This document shows, one piece after another, positions 49,140-59,409 of a stretch of 64,000 nt of DNA; position 1 is the stretch's first letter; every line of letters begins with the position of its first letter. Source of the DNA: Anticarsia gemmatalis (taxonomy: Eukaryota > Arthropoda > Insecta > Lepidoptera > Erebidae); assembly GCF_050436995.1 (NCBI RefSeq), contig NC_134745.1, forward strand, positions 2,790,001-2,854,000, given 5' to 3'. The notes under the pieces were generated by a model that worked only from the letters and a program-made list of their open reading frames with translations, ran no database searches and was not told where the DNA came from. The position numbers and the translations under genes are program-made.

Positions 49140-49735
49140 CTCCATTTACAAGTACAAAATAAACCCAAATAAATACTCTTTATTTTCCGGCCAAATCGCT
49201 CTTTTTCAGTAGCACCTCGCCCTAACGAGGTCCTATGTCAGCGACACCCTACGACGTTCGTAATATACATCAAACATGCATAGGCTTTGCACAAATAAAT
49301 CGCATTACGTGAATTTACGTGCGACAGTACACCTATGAATAAATGAACTGCCTTAAATTCTACTTAACGGGCCTTTACGCATAATCTTAGACTCTAAGGA
49401 AGCTGAAGGGCTTGTAATAACTTGTAAGCTTTTTGGGTAAGGAATTAGGTCTCACATATGTTATTGATGTTTAAGGCTGTGGTATTAAGTAGGTCTGGAG
49501 GTTAATGTTGAATGTTTGATGTGTATTTAGAAAATGTTCGTAGTAGATTGCTTCAATCAGGTTTTGAAGAGATTTTAATAATTTAGCAAGAAAAATTGGT
49601 TTTGACTTAACATGTTTTTACAATTACAATTCAAAGATTTTGCTTAAATGAGTTCATAAATTTAACGGTTAAAAGGCAGGAAATATCAATGCAGAAATTA
49701 CAATATAAGAGAATTTTATAATTAAAATCGGAGAC
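49140..49735. other. No supported feature
   Basis: AT-rich DNA with a short hairpin word (CCTCGCCCTAACGAGG) near 49217. Confidence 0.45.
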
Positions 49736-49737
49736 GG

Positions 49738-49913
49738 GTGAATTTCTGATAGTATCGATTATCGAGAATTGGCTAGCTAACGACACATTCTGTATGAAAA
49801 TCTGACCAGCAGCGCTTTAAGCGGGAAAACAGTGCGGAAACTATTCTTTAAGTACATTTTTGATGTCAATCTATCGATAGTCGATAGTACCGATTATAGA
49901 AAATCAAGCTATA
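49738..49913 (+). mobile_element. Palindromic MITE P1 (copy 11), old
   Basis: GTATCGATTATCGAGAATTG, GCTAGCTAACGACACATTCT, GTATGAAAATCTGACCAGC, CTATCGATAGTCGATAGTAC and GAAAATCAAGCTA are recognisable, but the ends and centre are eroded. Confidence 0.7.
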
Positions 49914-50282
49914 TGTAGCTCTAAATACATTATGCATCTAACAAAACATTCTATATGAGTGAAAGACATCGTTTATGCATGTAAAATGTTGTAGTAACAG
50001 CTGTTTTACTCCAACGTTTGCTCGATGCAACGTAACGTTATTAATTTAATTTTACGCTACAGATGTAGGAATACTATATATGTATCAACTTATTTATGAA
50101 TGCGAACAGAAATATTATATTTCTTGTTATTTTTTGGCAATAAGGTAACCACGTTTCTCCTATAAAATTTTTAGAATACATATTGGCTGAACCCGGTTTC
50201 TTCCTGGGCTATACAATTAAGTACATTTGACTAACTGGCCCAAACTAATGTTAAAAGATTATTATGAAGGTAGAATTATATT

Positions 50283-50312
50283 ATGGGAGGCCTTGTTCAG
50301 CAGTGGACATAA
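50283..50312 (+). mobile_element. LINE 3' end remnant (GGGAGGCCTTGTTCAGCAGTGGA)
   Basis: GGGAGGCCTTGTTCAGCAGT GGACATAATTAA. In intact lepidopteran LINEs of this type the ORF ends in a peptide like GEAYVQQWT; here it reads as a degraded version. Nothing upstream is recognisable. Confidence 0.45.
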
Positions 50313-50319
50313 TTAAAAT

Positions 50320-51070
50320 TATTTTATAATGCCATTAAAAGAACCACTACAAAAAATCAAGCCCTACACGTTTTCGTATCACAGTAACAAACGGCTATAA
50401 GCCGAGTGTGACCCCTGCAGAGGGGTTCCGTACCATTAACCCCTACTGTCTAGTGTCTATGTGCGATTACGCACCATCCAGACGGATTAATCGACCGCCA
50501 AATTAACTTCGTTTGCTATCGTGTTGAATGTAACCGTGGATAGATTACGTAAACTTTTTATCTTATGTTTGTGATATGGACTACAAATAGGTTAGTATAT
50601 AAAACGTTTTAGCTCGAAAAGGCTTTGTAATGTTACATTCAGTTAAGATATGTTTGGACTATTTTTTGTTAGACGTCAGCTCAATTTATCGCTATCTTTG
50701 TTTCAGTAAAAATAAGGAGTAATTAATACTTCTAATTATGACCAAATTGATACAAAATTAATGCAAGACAATGTCAGAAATAAAAAAGTTATCGTCATAA
50801 CTTCATTCCATCTTTTTAGCTGTCAGTACACGGCGTTAGTCTTAAGCCGAAATGACAAGCAAACAAATATAACAATTGATTGATTTTGTTAATCCTCGTA
50901 TAATATTAGTTGTATAAAATGACAGCACACGACAATGTTCGCGACAAAATGATTTGTCGCTTACACGGTCCGTTTCATACAGAATATTCATATTATTCAT
51001 ATCTAAAATGGCATGATAACACAAAAAACATGATTGATGCACATGAAATGCAATAAGGAGTGCAATAAAT
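50320..51070. other. No supported feature
   Basis: AT-rich DNA; a 6-bp-arm palindrome (ACCCCTGCAGAGGGGT) at about 50420 is too short to mean much. Confidence 0.45.
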
Positions 51071-51076
51071 TATAGT

Positions 51077-51111
51077 AATTTATATAATTATTTATTATAA
51101 TTATATAAATT
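51077..51111. repeat. AT-rich perfect hairpin, 14-bp arms
   Basis: AATTTATATAATTA (51077-51090), a 7-base loop, then TAATTATATAAATT (51098-51111). It abuts the nested Helitron by 6 bp and may mark its insertion site. Confidence 0.85.
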
Positions 51112-51134
51112 ATAATTAGTAGCTGACCCGTGCG

Positions 51135-51291
51135 GTACCGCAATTCTGTGCCGACTGCACTTTCGGGTATCAAGAGTTTGACATATAAAGTGTACTGTAA
51201 AAGTAGTTTCTACGATGCCCGCTAGTGCTCCTCACTCGGAGGTATCGATAAATTCTGCAAGAATATTAATAAGCGCCTCTGGCGTATTCCA
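51135..51291 (-). mobile_element. Palindromic MITE P1 (copy 12), half-inverted, nested
   Basis: The first 95 bp are minus-type (GTACCGCAATTCTGTGCCGA ... AAGTGTACTGTAAAAGTAGT TTCTACGATGCCCGC). After the centre, the sequence reads plus-type (TATCGATAAATTCTGCAAGA ... TAATAAGCGCCTCTGGCG). The copy is thus a chimera of two orientations, sitting in the Helitron 3' end. Confidence 0.65.
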
Positions 51292-51429
51292 AATAAAACA
51301 ATTAGTTTAGTATTTTATTTCAAATCATTTTTTATATCTTTAAAAAGCATAATTATGTATTTAGAAGAGTCGTAGGCGACCGCTCTCGTAGTTTAACTGG
51401 CTTTTTCGGCCTTATGAAATATGAAGGAA

Positions 51430-51475
51430 CGGGGGTAGGCCTTTGCCCAGCAGTGAGACACTCAATCATGCTAAA
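51430..51475 (+). mobile_element. LINE 3' end remnant inside the split Helitron
   Basis: GGGGGTAGGCCTTTGCCCAG CAGTGAGACACTCAATCATG CTAAA is the standard terminal signature of one lepidopteran LINE type. The upstream 51300-51430 part may belong to the same insertion but is not recognisable. Confidence 0.55.
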
Positions 51476-51712
51476 AAGAAAAGAACATTTGCGTGTCATA
51501 AAAATAAAACAAGTCACCGTTACATAACTGGCAGCCCAAACGTCACTCACAGCCATATAAGTAATTCCCCGTTTTTGTAACATTTTTCATTGCTACTCCG
51601 CTCCTAATGACCGTAGCGTGATGTTATATAGCCTAAAGCCTTCCTCGATAAATGGGCTATCTAACACTGAAAGAATTTTTCAAATAGGACCAGTAGTTTC
51701 TGAGATTAGCGC

Positions 51713-51751
51713 GTTCAAACAAACAAACAAACAAACAAACAAATAAACAAA
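51713..51751 (+). repeat. (CAAA)n microsatellite
   Basis: About seven CAAA units with one CAAATAAA interruption, at the same internal position as the shorter (CAAA)n tract of the Helitron at 14363. Confidence 0.9.
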
Positions 51752-51789
51752 TTCTTCAGCTTTATAATATTAGTATAGATTAAAAAAAA

Positions 51790-52285
51790 AACTAATGATA
51801 AGTTCTCGAGTTAATCGATTCGGTAGCGAGTTCATCGATTATACAAGAATCAGTCAGCTGTTGTAACTCGTTCGTGATACACGATACACATTATAATGTT
51901 TACTTCTTAACGCTTTTACAACGTGAAAAGTGAATTGACACGAAATGTTATGATATTGAAGTGAAAATGTTATTGATGTATCGTTTACTTTAACATCAAT
52001 CAGTTTGAACTGAAATTTTAGTTGTAAGAATTATTGCGAGTAGCTCTTCTTATGTGGATATTGTAGGGATACTTTCCTGATATTTTCCTGATTTTGATTC
52101 ATGCAAACATGGTTCCTTTTGCATTTATAACTAGAGAAAATTTTTAATTTAGAATACAATATTACTCTGATTTTTGATAATTCGTATAAATTGTAATGGT
52201 ACCCCACGCATTACGATACACGCTGTATATTACATAGTTATGTACAAAAAGATGCTTTGCTTTCAACAGCACATATACCACGGTA
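51790..52285. other. No supported feature
   Basis: AT-rich DNA with nothing recognised. Confidence 0.5.
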
Positions 52286-52307
52286 AATAAATTTTTGGCA
52301 CCTTATA

Positions 52308-52401
52308 CAAAAGAACACAATGGAATAATGCAAAAATGTGAAACTTTATTTAGCGTAAAAATTAAGAACAATATTTCCCTCACAACATTACGAGGACTCA
52401 A
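52308..52401 (+). repeat. Direct repeat unit A (about 93 bp)
   Basis: CAAAAGAACACAATGGAATA through TTAAGAACAATATTTCCCTC to ACATTACGAGGACTC. It pairs with unit B 145 bp further on; most of the length is identical apart from scattered substitutions. Confidence 0.85.
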
Positions 52402-52452
52402 GATACATTTAACCAACTAACAGATAGGTACAATTTTATATTTTGCCACTCA

Positions 52453-52546
52453 CAAAAGAACACAATGAAATTACGCAAAAATATAAAACTGTATTTAGTG
52501 TAAAAACTAAGAACAATATTTCCCTCACAATATAACGAGGGCTAAT
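52453..52546 (+). repeat. Direct repeat unit B (about 93 bp)
   Basis: CAAAAGAACACAATGAAATT through CTAAGAACAATATTTCCCTC to ATATAACGAGGGCTAAT. The similarity begins slightly upstream (TTTTGCCACT here, TTTTTGGCACC before unit A), so the duplicated period is about 145 bp. Confidence 0.85.
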
Positions 52547-52559
52547 ACTCGTAAAAAAT

Positions 52560-53908
52560 ATAACATCTTAAAAATGTACTCAAGAAATATAACATTAGGT
52601 AGATCTGAGCGAGACGAACAAGCGTCGAGGAAGCGCGCAGTGCCAAGTGTCGACGGAATGTCGCCCCTACTTCCGACTCGAGACATCACAGGATTAGTAT
52701 TTTTTTGTCCCTTCACGCATATTCGTGCTGTCTAGCGTAGGTTGTAACCACGTTATATTGTGAAAGTATAAAAAATGAACGTAATTAAGTTAGCTGGAAT
52801 AAAGATATGTAAAAATTAATAAATTTTATGACAGATTCTTGAAGAGTTGCAAGCCATTACACTGATTTATTAAATTAAATTCAAGTACAAGTAAAATATT
52901 AAAATTACTATACGCGTTGCTTAAAACGGAACTCGGAACAACTTAAAACTAGATTCAAATTAATATTTGATACGCAAATCAAATCGAGACATTGGGTTTT
53001 TGAGAACAGTATGATGTAAAGTCCCTGAATGCAAAGTTTTGATTGGACATCTTTCTACACCTATGAAGCAAATGTATAAACGAACAAAATAGTATAGCAG
53101 AAGAACAAATCACAGTACAATAAAGCCATCAGCCTTTCAGCAATATCTTAGAAGATATCATCAAAATATAAAAGTGCAGTACTTAAAGCAAGAAGGGAGC
53201 GGCAATGAGTCTCCACGGAGGGCTTAGTTTGAGTGTCAGACGTTAAAGCCGCTCAATAATAACAAGTCCGTCTTGAGCCACTCAATTTGGCAACACTTGT
53301 AAGTTGGGAGATGATCCGTGTACTTTTTGTTATAGAACGTGTCAGTTCAGGTCATATTTTGTAGTTTGATATAATTTTATGAACTGGTTGACTATTGCGG
53401 CACATCCTTGATTTAATCTTCTTAGGCGTTGCTTTTTGTTAAATAAGAATCTTAAATTTTATTGTGTTTTGCCACGATCTAACATGCTAAATTCCGTAAT
53501 AATCAGACAGACTTTTGCATTTACAAAATACAAGAGCGTTGAGTAGAAAATTTACGAAAAGTTGATAGTGTTGAGTGAGGCCCTTATAAAATTATCTAAT
53601 CTAATAATAAAATTATCAATACAAGAGGTTCTCGATAATATTTACATACAGAGAAGATATTGACTGCACTTTAAATAGCTACAAGATTCGAGAATCGTAA
53701 AATTATTTCCTAAAATAAATTGCACTTTGCCTTGTGAACTCGTGACAAATAAAACAAGTCTTGGTCCTTGACATTTCTATTAAAGTATCAAAACTTTTAT
53801 TGATGCTTCGTGATAAAAATAAATGTGCAGTAATCGTTGCAAACATAAAAGAAACCAGGCGATTTGCTATGACGAGAAACTATTTGATATCCAACCGTAT
53901 TAAAAAGC
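52560..53908. other. No supported gene; GC-rich patch at 52600-52700
   Basis: A 100-bp CpG-rich patch (GAGGAAGCGCGCAGTGCC, AAGTGTCGACGGAATGTCGC) carries a 63-codon minus frame (52525-52716) of no known family. It lies just after direct repeat unit B. The rest is AT-rich. Confidence 0.4.
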
Positions 53909-53910
53909 AT

Positions 53911-54012
53911 TGAGGGGTGATTCCCTACCACTATCGGCAACTGAGCTTCTAACAAGCCTTTTATATGAAAAGTTTACTAGCACCTGTAGAGTGTTCCACA
54001 TTTCCTATTTTT
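53911..54012 (+). mobile_element. Palindromic MITE P1 (copy 13), left part
   Basis: TGATTCCCTACCACTATCGG, CAACTGAGCTTCTAACAAGC, TTTTATATGAAAAGTTTACT and AGCACCTGTAGAGTG align with the left arm and centre; the right arm is lost. Confidence 0.6.
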
Positions 54013-54019
54013 CAAACTA

Positions 54020-54985
54020 TTTATAAACTAAATATTTTCAGTAAGTATAGGAAATAGCGCAACAGTAACCGATATAACGTATGTATTCATACGATTTGCG
54101 CTCTCAAAATACAAACCGAGCTCCAGCAACTAGCTAAAGGTCAAACAAAAAAAAAGTTATGGTGTCAAATGCCAAAACCTGAAGATCTTTTGTAGTAACA
54201 ATTGAATGTCACTCACCTATATCATTGCGTGCTAAAATTACAATTTCTCAAAAATCTTCTCCATAAACACCAAGCACGATTTAAAATAATATGAACTTTA
54301 GTTGACATTTATAAAATAGGCCGCGAATATAATAAAGATTATTTAAAGGCACACCTTCACCTGTAAAATACATTTACGATTTCGTCCCTACACAGTTTAA
54401 AGGCAATAAAAACACGCCATTATCGTGACTCTGACAACCCTGTGGATAAATTATGGTTGTCACTAAACAAAGCTAAAAATATATTTGCAAAATAAATACA
54501 TCGCAGAACTATACAATATAATATAGAACCGCTAGTGCAGAACCATACAAAATTACTTAAGATTTCTTTCAAAGAGTTTTTTTGTACTTAAATGATATAA
54601 CAATATATGTTTCCAAAAGACGTGGCTGACCTTTACCGGTCTTAATTCGGTAACACCGAGCTAAAACTTAATTTATAAAAATCTAATCAAATAAAACAAC
54701 ATCCATCCCAGAGCCTTATAACATTTTCTTCAAAGACCTCAAACCTAGATCACATCATAACAACAGCCTAAATAATTTCAAATAAGCAGGTGAGATCCAT
54801 AACTTCTCCCTAAGGTTGTCAACGAACTGAGTTTTACGACACGAGACACATTTGTGAATGTTTAATACATCGTGTGGAGAGCCGAGACGCTTCATAAACT
54901 ATTTACGTCGATGTGGTCTCGAGAATAATTGGGCGTATTGTTTTTAAAGTGACACATGATTTTATGAAAATAAATGATGCTGCTA
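54020..54985. other. No supported feature
   Basis: AT-rich DNA; a lone minus donor-like GATATAG|GTGAGTGACA at 54217/54216 has no convincing exon. Confidence 0.45.
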
Positions 54986-54988
54986 ATA

Positions 54989-55201
54989 GTCCAACAACTT
55001 AGTAGAGAGCCTTTTATACAAGGTTCGTAACTAGCAGAGGTAATGAAAATTCAGAATTTAGAATATAAGAGACCCGCCGCATGCTTATGCAGCTGACTGT
55101 GGCCTATTTGATACAGCTACTTTATATTGGAAATACACAAAAATATTCTTTATAATCTAGATAGATTGTGTATACCAAGGGTCTCTACTATGTTGTCGGA
55201 C
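54989..55201. mobile_element. TA-flanked MITE family P2 (copy 2), 213 bp, best copy
   Basis: TA|GTCCAACAACTTAGTAGAGA ... GTCTCTACTATGTTGTCGGAC|TA: inverted repeats of about 20 bp with TA on both sides. The interior reads GACCCGCCGCATGCTTATGC, AGCTGACTGTGGCCTATTTG, ATACAGCTACTTTATATTGG. TA target and size fit a Tc1/mariner-type MITE. Confidence 0.8.
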
Positions 55202-55440
55202 TACAATAGACGTGAATGGGCGATGAACTCGTCATAGTTCTGTCCAAAAAACCAGACATTTGTCATTAAATAATGAAGACGTTCTTGATTCTTTTCACCA
55301 ATGTAGCTCATGATACGATACTGGGGAAGGCCAAAGTAACGTAGTTATAATTTAAGGACGTCTGGTTTTTTATCTAAACCAAACTGAGGTCTGAAAGACT
55401 TGCATCAAATGAAGTTTCAATAATAATATATTTCCATTGA

Positions 55441-55485
55441 TACACACATTAATGAAATCACGCCTGCTTCCATAGGGGTAGGCCG
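55441..55485 (-). mobile_element. LINE 3' tail fragment
   Basis: On the minus strand GGCCTACCCCTATGGAAGCA GGCGTGATTTCATTAATGTG: the same terminal module as at 16517 and 37693. Confidence 0.5.
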
Positions 55486-55843
55486 AATCCAGAAAACCCG
55501 ATATAAAAACCAATGATGCGTAGTAGATATCCGTAGATTATTGTAAAGACTAGAATGCATTCAAATAATTCAGTCTACAATGTTGCAAGAATTCTATTAA
55601 CCAGCTGTTGCATAAATCAACGAAACAAGAGCAAAAGTATCACTAACATCAATGAATAGTCAACTCCGAATGCATAAACCCACGAAAGTGCGTACATTAC
55701 CATCAATCAAATGTCCTTTCGCTTTTATACAGTTTCTACCTTTGAAATTCAGAGTAGAATAAAGCAACAGGGCAAGCACCTTATTTTAAAGTATAAATAG
55801 ACACGCGATGACCAATGATGACGATTGTATGATATACATATTG

Positions 55844-56087
55844 ATTTTATACATTCGAAAGTACCTTTGTCTGTCTGTCTTTCTGTTTGCCTTTATGCCT
55901 GACTGTCTGTTTGTTACACATTCCCGCTTAAATCATTGACCAGATTTAGATAAAATTTTGTCCAAAGATAGTTTGAGTCCCGAGAAAGGACATAGGATAA
56001 TTTGTTTCCCGGCAATCCCACAAAAGTGAAAACAAAAGAAGCAATATAACTATAGTCCTCGCAGACGAAGTCGCGGGCAATAGCTAG
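55844..56087 (+). mobile_element. Helitron, non-autonomous, about 244 bp
   Basis: CATTCGAAAGTACCTTTGTC, TGTCTGTCTTTCTG, TTTAGATAAAATTTTGTCCA, AAGATAGTTTGAGTCCCGAG, AAAGGACATAGGATAATTTG, GACGAAGTCGCGGGCAATAG and final CTAG (56084-56087). The 5' TCCATACTAATATTATAAAT is eroded, so the left limit is approximate. The 90-codon minus frame at 55914-56186 is a shadow. Confidence 0.7.
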
Positions 56088-56094
56088 TAGTAAT

Positions 56095-56771
56095 AAACGA
56101 GAAATGGTCAGTATCACTAGTATAGTAATTATCATTTGATCGCATGTGCATGAGTTTAAAGACACCGCTTTCAGTTGTCGTTTCATAAGTGCTTCGATCG
56201 TGCTTTAATTGATTTAATTGGCATGTAGACAGTTACTGTTCAGATAATATATTAGCTTTGACTTATTCTAGATATGATATATGTTTATTATACGAATAAA
56301 ATCTGTGTATTATATTTAACAAGCATTAAAGTCACGTAAATCATTGATTTAAGTTATGCCCCACAGGATTAGTCGTGACTATCGTAATTACTTCAGTCCT
56401 GTAATTCGCAGCGAAATTTAGGATAGCATAATCATACATGCATATATGCTACAAAAAAATGCTAGTCTTATAAAGCAATAAGAAAAATCTCAGGTTTATT
56501 TTATTATAATAGACAGATTGTACTAAGCAATTGAAAGAAATTGCAGCCTAGTAAAGTAAGGTCCAATATTATACCAAAATGTGTTGTTTAACAATAATCA
56601 GATAATGTCTCCAGAACTGACGTGGAGGTCTCACAATAACAATTAAACAATAATATTTAAAATCACTGATAATAATTTCATTAAATTTTTGTTTGGTTAA
56701 CATTTGGCACTTTGATATGCATGTGGCAAACAAATGCGATTTACCTAACTTTACGTAAATATGTAGTAAAT
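56095..56771. other. No supported feature
   Basis: AT-rich DNA. Confidence 0.5.
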
Positions 56772-56785
56772 AAGTATGATTATTA

Positions 56786-57008
56786 GGCGCCCGTAGCCAG
56801 TTGCTCTCACCGGTCGGGAAACGATCTGTGGGTTAATTAAGCCTCGGCGCGGTCACTCTATAGATGGGTGACCGCGTATTTGAACTGAGCGTCTCCATGC
56901 TTCGGAGGACACGTAAATAGTCGGTAACGGTTGTTGTCACTTAAAATTCACGGGCGACTTGAACAACTTTGACACTAGGTTGACCAGTAACCATACGATA
57001 AGAAGAAG
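56786..57008 (+). mobile_element. 5S-rRNA-derived SINE, 223 bp
   Basis: GTTAATTAAGCCTCGGCGCG, GTCACTCTATAGATGGGTGA and CCGCG carry 5S-like internal promoter words (TTAAGC; GATGGGTGACCG). It ends GACACTAGGTTGACCAGTAA ... (GAA)n. Flanks AAGTATGATTATTA (56772-56785) and AAGTACGATTAATA (57009-57022) are an imperfect 14-bp target duplication. The tail module differs from that of the copy at 9203, so the two are different SINE subfamilies sharing a 5S head. Confidence 0.75.
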
Positions 57009-57029
57009 AAGTACGATTAATATGATACT

Positions 57030-57803
57030 TTTCACTTGATTTAATAACGGTGAACTATTAAAATTCTTGCCCCGCATTATTTGAGTGAGCGTGATGTAAA
57101 ACATTATACTTCCATTTATCTCTGTTAAACGATTATCATAATGTCATCCGGGTATCTTACTCAGTGTGGCCTTAAACTTGCAACTCAGGCACAAAAAAAA
57201 ATGCATCTTTAGAAGCCACACAAAGTGGACATGTATGTACGTTGAATAGTATAACTGCTATACTTCACCTAAGCAGTAAAACTTTTATTTGATTATTACT
57301 ATACAATTAACACCTGTAGCAAATAATGCCCGCTCTTTAATGAAGAGTTTGTCATTAACTAGAAAAAAATGCTTCGATACAATGTCCGTATCTAACTGAA
57401 AATTAATTACTGAAATGAAACATTTAGCAGGTATGAGCACGTAGCGAATATTCCGAGTTCAGTTCCTATTTAAATAAATAAATCACTTTGATTGCAAGAA
57501 ACGACTAGACATGCGATATATTTTGAACCTGTCCCGAGTCAGCAGTGAATTTCGTAAGCAAAGCAACTCGTTGATTCGAAATTTTCTCGTCTATTCATAA
57601 ATATATCGTGATTAATGAAGATATATGTATTTAAATGTTACGTGAATATAGTTAAATCTAACGTGTTTAATAAATTTCACGTATATATTGAAATATGCAT
57701 ATGTATCTTAGAAATAAGTGAAGCGAACGGATTTGTGAAAAGTATAAGCTATCTACGGTACGGTATCGATACATAATAAACATTCAATCAAATATTATCG
57801 AAT
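57030..57803. other. No supported feature
   Basis: AT-rich DNA. Confidence 0.5.
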
Positions 57804-57805
57804 TT

Positions 57806-58117
57806 CAGAAGTCCGATTCTCTAGAGTCTTTCGACTAGCGAGCGTTTGACATATTAATATAGTTTTGTTTAACCCATTTATGTCCCACTGCTGGGCAAAG
57901 GTCTCCTCCTGCACGAGAGAGGGGTTAGGCCTTTGCCGAATGCGGGTTGGGGACTTTACATGCCACCACTTGGCTGTCACTGCTTTTAATTACTTGAGGA
58001 AAATTGTTTTGGCAAAAAATACCCTAGGAACGCCGATTGGTTTTTATTACAAAATCAAAGATTGATTTTAGACTAGCCAGCTGTCGATTAGTCAATATAG
58101 TAGCAGAAAGTCGGTCC
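57806..58117 (-). mobile_element. Palindromic MITE P1 (copy 14), split by a LINE insertion
   Basis: The left piece 57806-57866 (GTCCGATTCTCTAGAGTC ... GCGAGCGTTTGACATAT) and right piece 58066-58117 (GACTAGCCAGCTGTCGATTA ... AGCAGAAAGTCGG) are the two arms of a minus-type P1 copy, separated by the LINE fragment at 57868-58065. Confidence 0.65.
57868..58065 (-). mobile_element. 5'-truncated LINE insertion
   Basis: On the minus strand the last ORF codons read WHVKSPTRIRQRPNPS and EETFAQQWDINGLN, from TGGCATGTAAAGTCCCCAAC to CCTTTGCCCAGCAGTGGGAC ATAAATGGG. This is the 3' terminus of the LINE type whose ends are at 51430. The 5' part is missing, as usual for incomplete reverse transcription. Confidence 0.65.
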
Positions 58118-58371
58118 ATAAAATGTCAGACGGCCGTTTGAAATTTACACGCACATACTTAATTAGATCCTTTGAAGTGTGTCCTTTCACAGAGCAATAT
58201 CCGTTTAACAGTAGTTGTTTTTTTTGCTTTGCAGCTCTTTACAATGGCATGATCCTATAGAGTAAGGGCTGCTTCATTTAGTCTTAAGTACAAAAAAAAA
58301 CAAAAATGGTAAAATTAGTTTAAAAGATAGGTTTACACCTTACTTATAAATATCATTACCTATCATACCTA

Positions 58372-58515
58372 TTCCAACAACTTAGTAAAAAAGCCTTGGA
58401 AGGAAGCGGGCTTTCGTGGGTGGCGGAGTAATACAAAATACCGAATTTAGTATACAGTGACTGGCAGGCTCGTTAGATTTAGACACAGTAGCTTTCAGTT
58501 TTTATTTATAAGTAA
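58372..58515. mobile_element. TA-flanked MITE family P2 (copy 3), right end lost
   Basis: TA|TTCCAACAACTTAGTAAAAA GCC at the left, then AATACCGAATTTAGTATACAG, GTGACTGGCAGGCTCG and TAGCTTTCAGTTTTTATT parallel the P2 interior. No right inverted repeat is present. Confidence 0.55.
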
Positions 58516-58586
58516 GTATTTAAAAAGTTTAAACAAATATTTTTACATCTATTCACATTTTTAGAGCTCCATAACTGCATCTAAAA

Positions 58587-58683
58587 CCTAGCGCAGACGG
58601 GATGCAAAAATGGACGTCGTTTATACGTGTGACATTCGATATTTTGGACGTGTTCCGATATTGCATTCCGCAGATGACGGCTC
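58587..58683. mobile_element. Possible short MITE (GGGATGCAA / TTGCATTCC ends)
   Basis: ACGGGATGCAAAAATGG at 58598 is mirrored by GATATTGCATTCCGC at 58657. A 51-codon plus frame from ATG 58610 (MDVVYTCDIRYFGRVPILHS...) runs through it and beyond; given the inverted repeat, a MITE is the likelier reading, though the frame is unusually rich in GC-ending codons. Confidence 0.35.
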
Positions 58684-59108
58684 GACCACTCGCAAATTAT
58701 ATCGAGACCTGGCTACATCCCCTCACATTGCCGGGATTCCGTTCTACTTAACTAATTCTAGATAACTATCGGTTAGGGCACGGTTATATTAGCTTGTAAT
58801 GTTAACGTTAACGACAAATTCTTATGACCCAGATGTTAACTAACAATTACCACAAAAATAAAGTTTTATTTATATTTTGTCGAATAATAATCTAAATACA
58901 AAAAACTGGTGTATTTATCTTACGCACCTAATCTATAAAAAAAGTGTGGGTGTGGGTTCTGGTGTCGACTGCCTACCACAATTTCCATTAAAATTCATTC
59001 AGCCCTTACATACAAATTGAAACACCAAAGTAGTACAGACACCTCTCCCTAGCAGAAGATATTAGTTAAAACATTAGCATCCATACATTTCCACAGAAAG
59101 AATGATCA

Positions 59109-59261
59109 ATGCACCGCAGAAATAAAACTGTTCTGCTCGCGTTGCCAGGTCACACGTCCGTCCAGTGCTTCCTTCCGGAAACGATTACTGCTCGAGAGCC
59201 TTTCTTTCCCGACGTCATTTGTGCACAATGGAACATCTCCATTGCTTGTTCAACTGACTAG
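59109..59261 (+). other. GC-rich patch with a 50-codon frame
   Basis: ATG at 59109 opens 50 codons (MHRRNKTVLLALPGHTSVQC...) to TAG at 59259. The patch is clearly richer in GC than its surroundings. The minus strand is also open for about 35 codons here, so the frame alone is weak evidence. No family is recognised; it could be an exon, a small ORF or a regulatory element. Confidence 0.15.
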
Positions 59262-59314
59262 CAATGGACTGGATTCGATTTGGATTACTGCGTGATACAT
59301 AGTATCATATTTTC

Positions 59315-59405
59315 CGTACTTCGATTCTCTATTATTTGTATGACATTCGGTTGAGCGCAAACTTTCGATACTCGATGGTTCCAGTTGTAGAGAATTGTCC
59401 TACAG
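59315..59405 (+). mobile_element. Palindromic MITE P1 (copy 15), 91-bp deletion form
   Basis: CGTACTTCGATTCTCTATTA is joined almost directly to AAACTTTCGATACTCGATGG ... GTAGAGAATTGTCCTACAG, so the left arm and centre are deleted while both terminal repeats survive. Confidence 0.7.
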
Positions 59406-59409
59406 CCAT

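Larger units (their letters stand above)
51118..51779 (-). mobile_element. Helitron split by nested insertions
   Basis: The two ends of a minus-strand Helitron of the 14363 type are separated. The 3' end (CGGGTCAGCT, plus strand AGCTGACCCG) is at 51121-51130. The remainder, from about CCCGTTTTTGTAAC at 51568 to the 5' TC complement at 51779, follows 440 bp later. Between them lie MITE P1 copy 12, a LINE tail and unassigned DNA. The terminal CTAG appears mutated to CTAC. Confidence 0.7.

Noticed and set aside
56772..57022. A genuine 5S rRNA gene
   Set aside because: Only the internal promoter words resemble 5S; the rest is a SINE with a GAA tail and an imperfect target duplication.
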